The translations under genes and the position numbers were made by a program. DNA of 25,389 nt from an uncultured Fretibacterium sp. (GTDB lineage: Bacteria; Synergistota; Synergistia; Synergistales; Aminobacteriaceae), in contig CALCEM010000029.1 in assembly GCA_937900285.1 (NCBI GenBank), forward strand, positions 1-25,389. The letters are read 5' to 3'. Position 1 is the first letter of the stretch. The number at the start of each line of letters is the position of its first letter. Shown piece by piece: positions 22,663 to 25,389 of this stretch. Below the pieces are notes generated by a model, which was given only the letters and a program-made list of their open reading frames with translations, did no database searches and was not told the DNA's origin.

Positions 22663-23820
22663 TTATTTCAACCCCGAAAAGCTTTTAACATAAGGCATAA
22701 CACTGTAATACCATTCTTTAAAATTTTTCGCCCAAAATAACCGCGTGATCGTGTAAAATTCATCTTGGTTTCCTCCGTTCATAGTGTCGATTTTCAGTGC
22801 TTCATTATATAAATCTGTTGGAATTTTTATAACCATTTCGCCGGAATGTTTAGCAGTAGCCATTTGAGGAACGCAGGCAAAAGCAGTAATATTATTTAAT
22901 TCGTGCTCGTAAAATGTAACTCTGTACGGAACATCGCCCAAAGTCCCAGCAGTAAAATCCGTCCGCCTCGAACGCGTATAACCTTCATCCTGTAAAAATT
23001 TTTCGCTGTCAATAAAATATTCGACATTTAAATTTTCGATGTTATAAAAATGTCTCATGTAAGCAGAAATTTTAAAACCTAATTTCATGAGTCCAGGCGA
23101 ATTTAATGAGAAGCCTTTATGTTTATTAGTTTCCTGCGGGTGTGGTTTGCGGTTTTCCCACAAAGAATTTGAAAATTTTGAGCCGTCCTCTCCGCAAAAT
23201 GAAAAACATAACAGCATGGCCGAAGCTGAAACCCGAACAGGATTAAACCAGCGTTCAGGATTAATTTTCCCCATTGCTTCCATTAAACCCGTATGTAATA
23301 GAGTTTCAACATTACGCTCGCCATTTATAAAATTTAAATCTGTATTATTTAAAATCATTCGTTCTGCATCATTTAACGGGAAAAAATTTTTAAAGACTCC
23401 TGATTTTTTATCTTCGCCGGTGCAGTCTGCTATAAATAACGCTGAACGTTTTTCATCTGACATCATGACAAAACCATTTTGAGAGGTAACAATTTCGGGA
23501 TTAAATAAAGCTTTTTCGAGATCGAGCATTACCCTAAAAAATTTTAATCTGAAATTAGTTTTTATTGTGAAGTCTTCGAGAATTTTCTGTATAGCGTGTT
23601 CAAAGTCCTGAACTATATATGAAACTGTTTCACCGCGAGTTTTTGAATTAATTTGTAATTTTCTGTCTCTTTTTTCGACCCAGCTTAACTGAATTAATTT
23701 GCGAGTATTTTTATTTTTGTTAAATATTGAGAGTCTTGGGGATTTTCCTCTAGTCCAAATTTGGAGAGCCAGATTATCGTCAATTTCGTAACTGCTTAAA
23801 ATTTTTCCTTCCTCGTTCAA
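22663..23820 (-). CDS. Cytosolic protein of unknown function heading the exported operon
   Basis: Not recognised. 385 aa with no signal peptide or membrane segment, so it probably stays in the cytosol, unlike the four genes after it. Visible blocks include YEIDDNLALQIWTRG near the start, NFRLKFFRVMLDLEKALF near 108, KRSALFIADCTGEDKK near 145, ERWFNPVRVSASAMLLCFSFCG near 208, and YRVTFYEHELNNITAFACVP near 305. The start is TTG, with GGAG about 15 nt upstream (a weaker AGG 12 nt upstream). It may be a regulator, chaperone or assembly factor for the exported products; nothing in the sequence decides between these. Confidence 0.75.
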   Translation of the reverse strand: MNEEGKILSSYEIDDNLALQIWTRGKSPRLSIFNKNKNTRKLIQLSWVEKRDRKLQINSKTRGETVSYIVQDFEHAIQKILEDFTIKTNFRLKFFRVMLDLEKALFNPEIVTSQNGFVMMSDEKRSALFIADCTGEDKKSGVFKNFFPLNDAERMILNNTDLNFINGERNVETLLHTGLMEAMGKINPERWFNPVRVSASAMLLCFSFCGEDGSKFSNSLWENRKPHPQETNKHKGFSLNSPGLMKLGFKISAYMRHFYNIENLNVEYFIDSEKFLQDEGYTRSRRTDFTAGTLGDVPYRVTFYEHELNNITAFACVPQMATAKHSGEMVIKIPTDLYNEALKIDTMNGGNQDEFYTITRLFWAKNFKEWYYSVMPYVKSFSGLK

Positions 23821-23973
23821 TTTATAATCAGCCTGCTCCTTTTTAATTTACGGGATAAAATATAAATATTAAAATTAAATTCAAATTATACAGCTTAAAA
23901 ACAACGCGATAATTATAAATTTTATGTAAACCGGCCATGCAAACGAAAACGAAAAATATTTAATTTAAATTTC

Positions 23974-24001
23974 TTGACATAAAATTTACGTAAAATAAAA
24001 T
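23974..24001 (+). promoter_or_regulatory. ahcY promoter
   Basis: Perfect TTGACA (23974-23979), 16-nt spacer, TAAAAT (23996-24001), giving a ~40-nt leader. Unlike the three minus-strand repeat promoters, no tandem repeat follows. On the opposite strand TATAAT at 23890-23885 may be the -10 of the five-gene operon. Confidence 0.65.
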
Positions 24002-24049
24002 TTATTAAATCTAATAAAAAATATTTCAAACAGGAGCAAATAATTTTAA

Positions 24050-25294
24050 ATGTCAGATTACGAAATAAAAAATATTAATCTCGCCGAACATGGCCAGAAT
24101 AAAATTAATTGGGCTTGGAATTATATGCCGTCATTAAATTATTTGTACGAAAAATATAAAAATTCTCAGCCGTTTAAAGGTGCAATAATTTCAGCGTGTT
24201 TACATTTGGAAGCTAAAACTGCAAATTTATTAATTACCCTTAAAAAATTGGGCGCGGAAGTTTCAGCCTGCGGAAGTAATCCGTTATCGACTCAAGATGA
24301 TATTTGCGCAACTCTCGCAGAAAATGGCGTACACGTTTACAGCCATCGAGGAATGAACTCAGAAGAATATTTTAATTATGTAAATAAAGTTCTGGATTAT
24401 AAGCCAAATGTAATAATCGATGACGGTGCCGATTTAATTGCAACAATTCACAGCAAACGTAAAGAATTAATACCCGGAATTTTAGGCGGTTCAGAAGAAA
24501 CTACTTCAGGCGTTAAAAGATTACGCGCAATGAATAACGATAAAATTTTAAAATTTCCAATGATCGCAGTTAATGACGCGTTGAGCAAATATTTATTTGA
24601 TAATCGTTACGGAACTGGCCAAAGCGTTTGGGATGGATTCATGAGAACTACAAACATGATCGTCGCAGGTAAAAATGTCGTGGTTGTTGGTTACGGCTGG
24701 TGCGGTCGAGGAGTCGCGATGAGGGCTGCAGGACTTGGAGCGCATGTAATTGTAACTGAAATTGATCCGCATAAGGCTTGCGAAGCTTTAATGGACGGCT
24801 TCAGAGTTATGAGCATGGAAGAAGCTGCTAAAATCGGCGATATATTTTTAACTTTAACAGGAAACATTCACGTAATACGCAAAGAACATTTTAAATTAAT
24901 GAAGAACGGTGCAGTTTTAGGAAATGCCGGACACTTTGATGTAGAAATCAGTAAACCCGATCTCGAAGAATTATCGGATCACATTGAAAATTTACGCGAC
25001 AATATACAATCTTACGTTATGCCCGATGGAAAAAGAATTAATTTATTAGGCGAGGGGCGTTTAACAAATTTAGCGTGCGCTGACGGTCATCCAATTGAGA
25101 TAATGGATTTAAGTTTCTCGCTTCAGCTTGAATCAGCGTTATATGTTTATACGCATAAAATGGAAGCTGGATTATATTCAGTCCCGATGGAAATAGACCG
25201 CGCCGTAATGGAATCAAAACTCGCAGCATTAGGCGTAAAAATTGATTCAATGACCCCCGAACAAATTGAATATATGAAGAGTTGGCAGGAGTAA
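24050..25294 (+). CDS. ahcY: S-adenosylhomocysteine hydrolase
   Basis: Splits S-adenosylhomocysteine into adenosine and homocysteine, closing the methyl cycle fed by metK. Motifs are GSNPLSTQDD near 85, DDGADL near 124, EETTSGVKRL near 149, FPMIAVNDALSKYLFDNRYGTG near 170, the NAD site VVVGYGWCGRG near 206, and HPIEIMDLSF near 347. At 414 aa it is the short bacterial/archaeal type lacking the ~40-residue insertion of the eukaryotic-like form. AGGAG lies 13 nt before the ATG. The next gene starts 10 nt after the stop. Confidence 0.97.
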   Translation: MSDYEIKNINLAEHGQNKINWAWNYMPSLNYLYEKYKNSQPFKGAIISACLHLEAKTANLLITLKKLGAEVSACGSNPLSTQDDICATLAENGVHVYSHRGMNSEEYFNYVNKVLDYKPNVIIDDGADLIATIHSKRKELIPGILGGSEETTSGVKRLRAMNNDKILKFPMIAVNDALSKYLFDNRYGTGQSVWDGFMRTTNMIVAGKNVVVVGYGWCGRGVAMRAAGLGAHVIVTEIDPHKACEALMDGFRVMSMEEAAKIGDIFLTLTGNIHVIRKEHFKLMKNGAVLGNAGHFDVEISKPDLEELSDHIENLRDNIQSYVMPDGKRINLLGEGRLTNLACADGHPIEIMDLSFSLQLESALYVYTHKMEAGLYSVPMEIDRAVMESKLAALGVKIDSMTPEQIEYMKSWQE

Positions 25295-25304
25295 AAATTT
25301 AAAA

Positions 25305-25338
25305 ATGGCGACATTATTTAAAGACGTATATATTTTAG
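25305..25338 (+). CDS. 5' end of an unidentified gene, cut by the contig end
   Basis: ATG with AGGAG 13 nt upstream (overlapping the ahcY 3' end) opens MATLFKDVYIL, after which the sequence becomes adapter. In other genomes a methylthioadenosine/SAH deaminase or similar amidohydrolase often follows ahcY, and this N-terminus would suit one, but eleven codons cannot establish that. Confidence 0.5.
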
Positions 25339-25389
25339 AGATCGGAAGAGCGTCGTGTAGGGAAAGAGTGTAGATCTCGGTGGTCGCCG
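25339..25389. other. Illumina TruSeq adapter sequence at the contig end
   Basis: The last 51 bases, beginning AGATCGGAAGAGCGTCGTG and ending in TCGGTGGTCGCCG, match the known Illumina TruSeq universal adapter read-through. They are not genomic and should be trimmed; the first two bases (AG) could be either. Confidence 0.98.

Noticed and set aside
25341..25389. GC-richer end segment as transferred DNA
   Set aside because: It is sequencing adapter.

Overview
The window is an AT-rich bacterial contig with closely packed genes and many exported proteins. The gene content (an ECF-type Ni/Co importer with DUF4198 and NikL-like subunits, the rseP-ispG-hisS order, a SAM-I riboswitch before metK, a short-type S-adenosylhomocysteinase) fits a gut-type anaerobe. 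I lean tentatively to an AT-rich member of Synergistota, but no rRNA is present and the placement is inference. Both contig ends look technical: the left end stops inside a (TTCTG)11 tandem repeat and the last 51 bases are Illumina adapter.

Layout. 1-1.3 kb: a tandem-repeat promoter pointing off the left edge, then a polysaccharide pyruvyl transferase-like gene with its own repeat-bearing promoter. 1.4-2.7 kb: malic enzyme and tRNA-Arg(CCG). 2.7-7.2 kb: a cobalamin/siroheme fusion protein (CbiJ/CobK plus CysG N-terminal domain), divergent from a five-gene Ni/Co importer. 7.2-7.8 kb: an exported ankyrin protein. 7.9-10.3 kb: a three-gene operon of exported proteins (tandem CMD-domain protein, DUF362, flavodoxin). 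10.4-11.5 kb: an FkbM methyltransferase behind a third repeat-bearing promoter. 11.6-13.8 kb: rpsD, SAM-I riboswitch, metK. 13.9-17.3 kb: rseP-ispG-hisS. 17.4-18.3 kb: a SAM-dependent methyltransferase split by a run of 13 G. 18.4-23.8 kb: a compact five-gene operon of mostly unrecognised proteins, four of them exported. 24.0-25.3 kb: ahcY and the first codons of another gene.

Two observations stand out. First, three minus-strand promoters share a near-identical -35 region (AGGnGTTGACAAAAT), and in each a short tandem repeat with a different unit starts 0-1 nt after the -10 box, across the expected transcription start. The two visible downstream genes are glycan/methyl-transfer enzymes. Together with the G13 tract in another methyltransferase, this suggests a set of phase-variable surface-modification genes. 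Second, the 18.4-23.8 kb operon encodes a cytosolic unknown, a protein with a FlgT_C-like C-terminus, a TPR protein with a long Asn/Pro/Gln-rich tail, and two secreted paralogues. It is the best candidate for an undescribed envelope system, although its function cannot be read from sequence.

Metabolic links: metK and ahcY serve the SAM/methyl cycle, metK under SAM control. The CbiJ-CysG protein and the Ni/Co importer, divergently arranged, point to cobalt use for corrinoids, with nickel not excluded.
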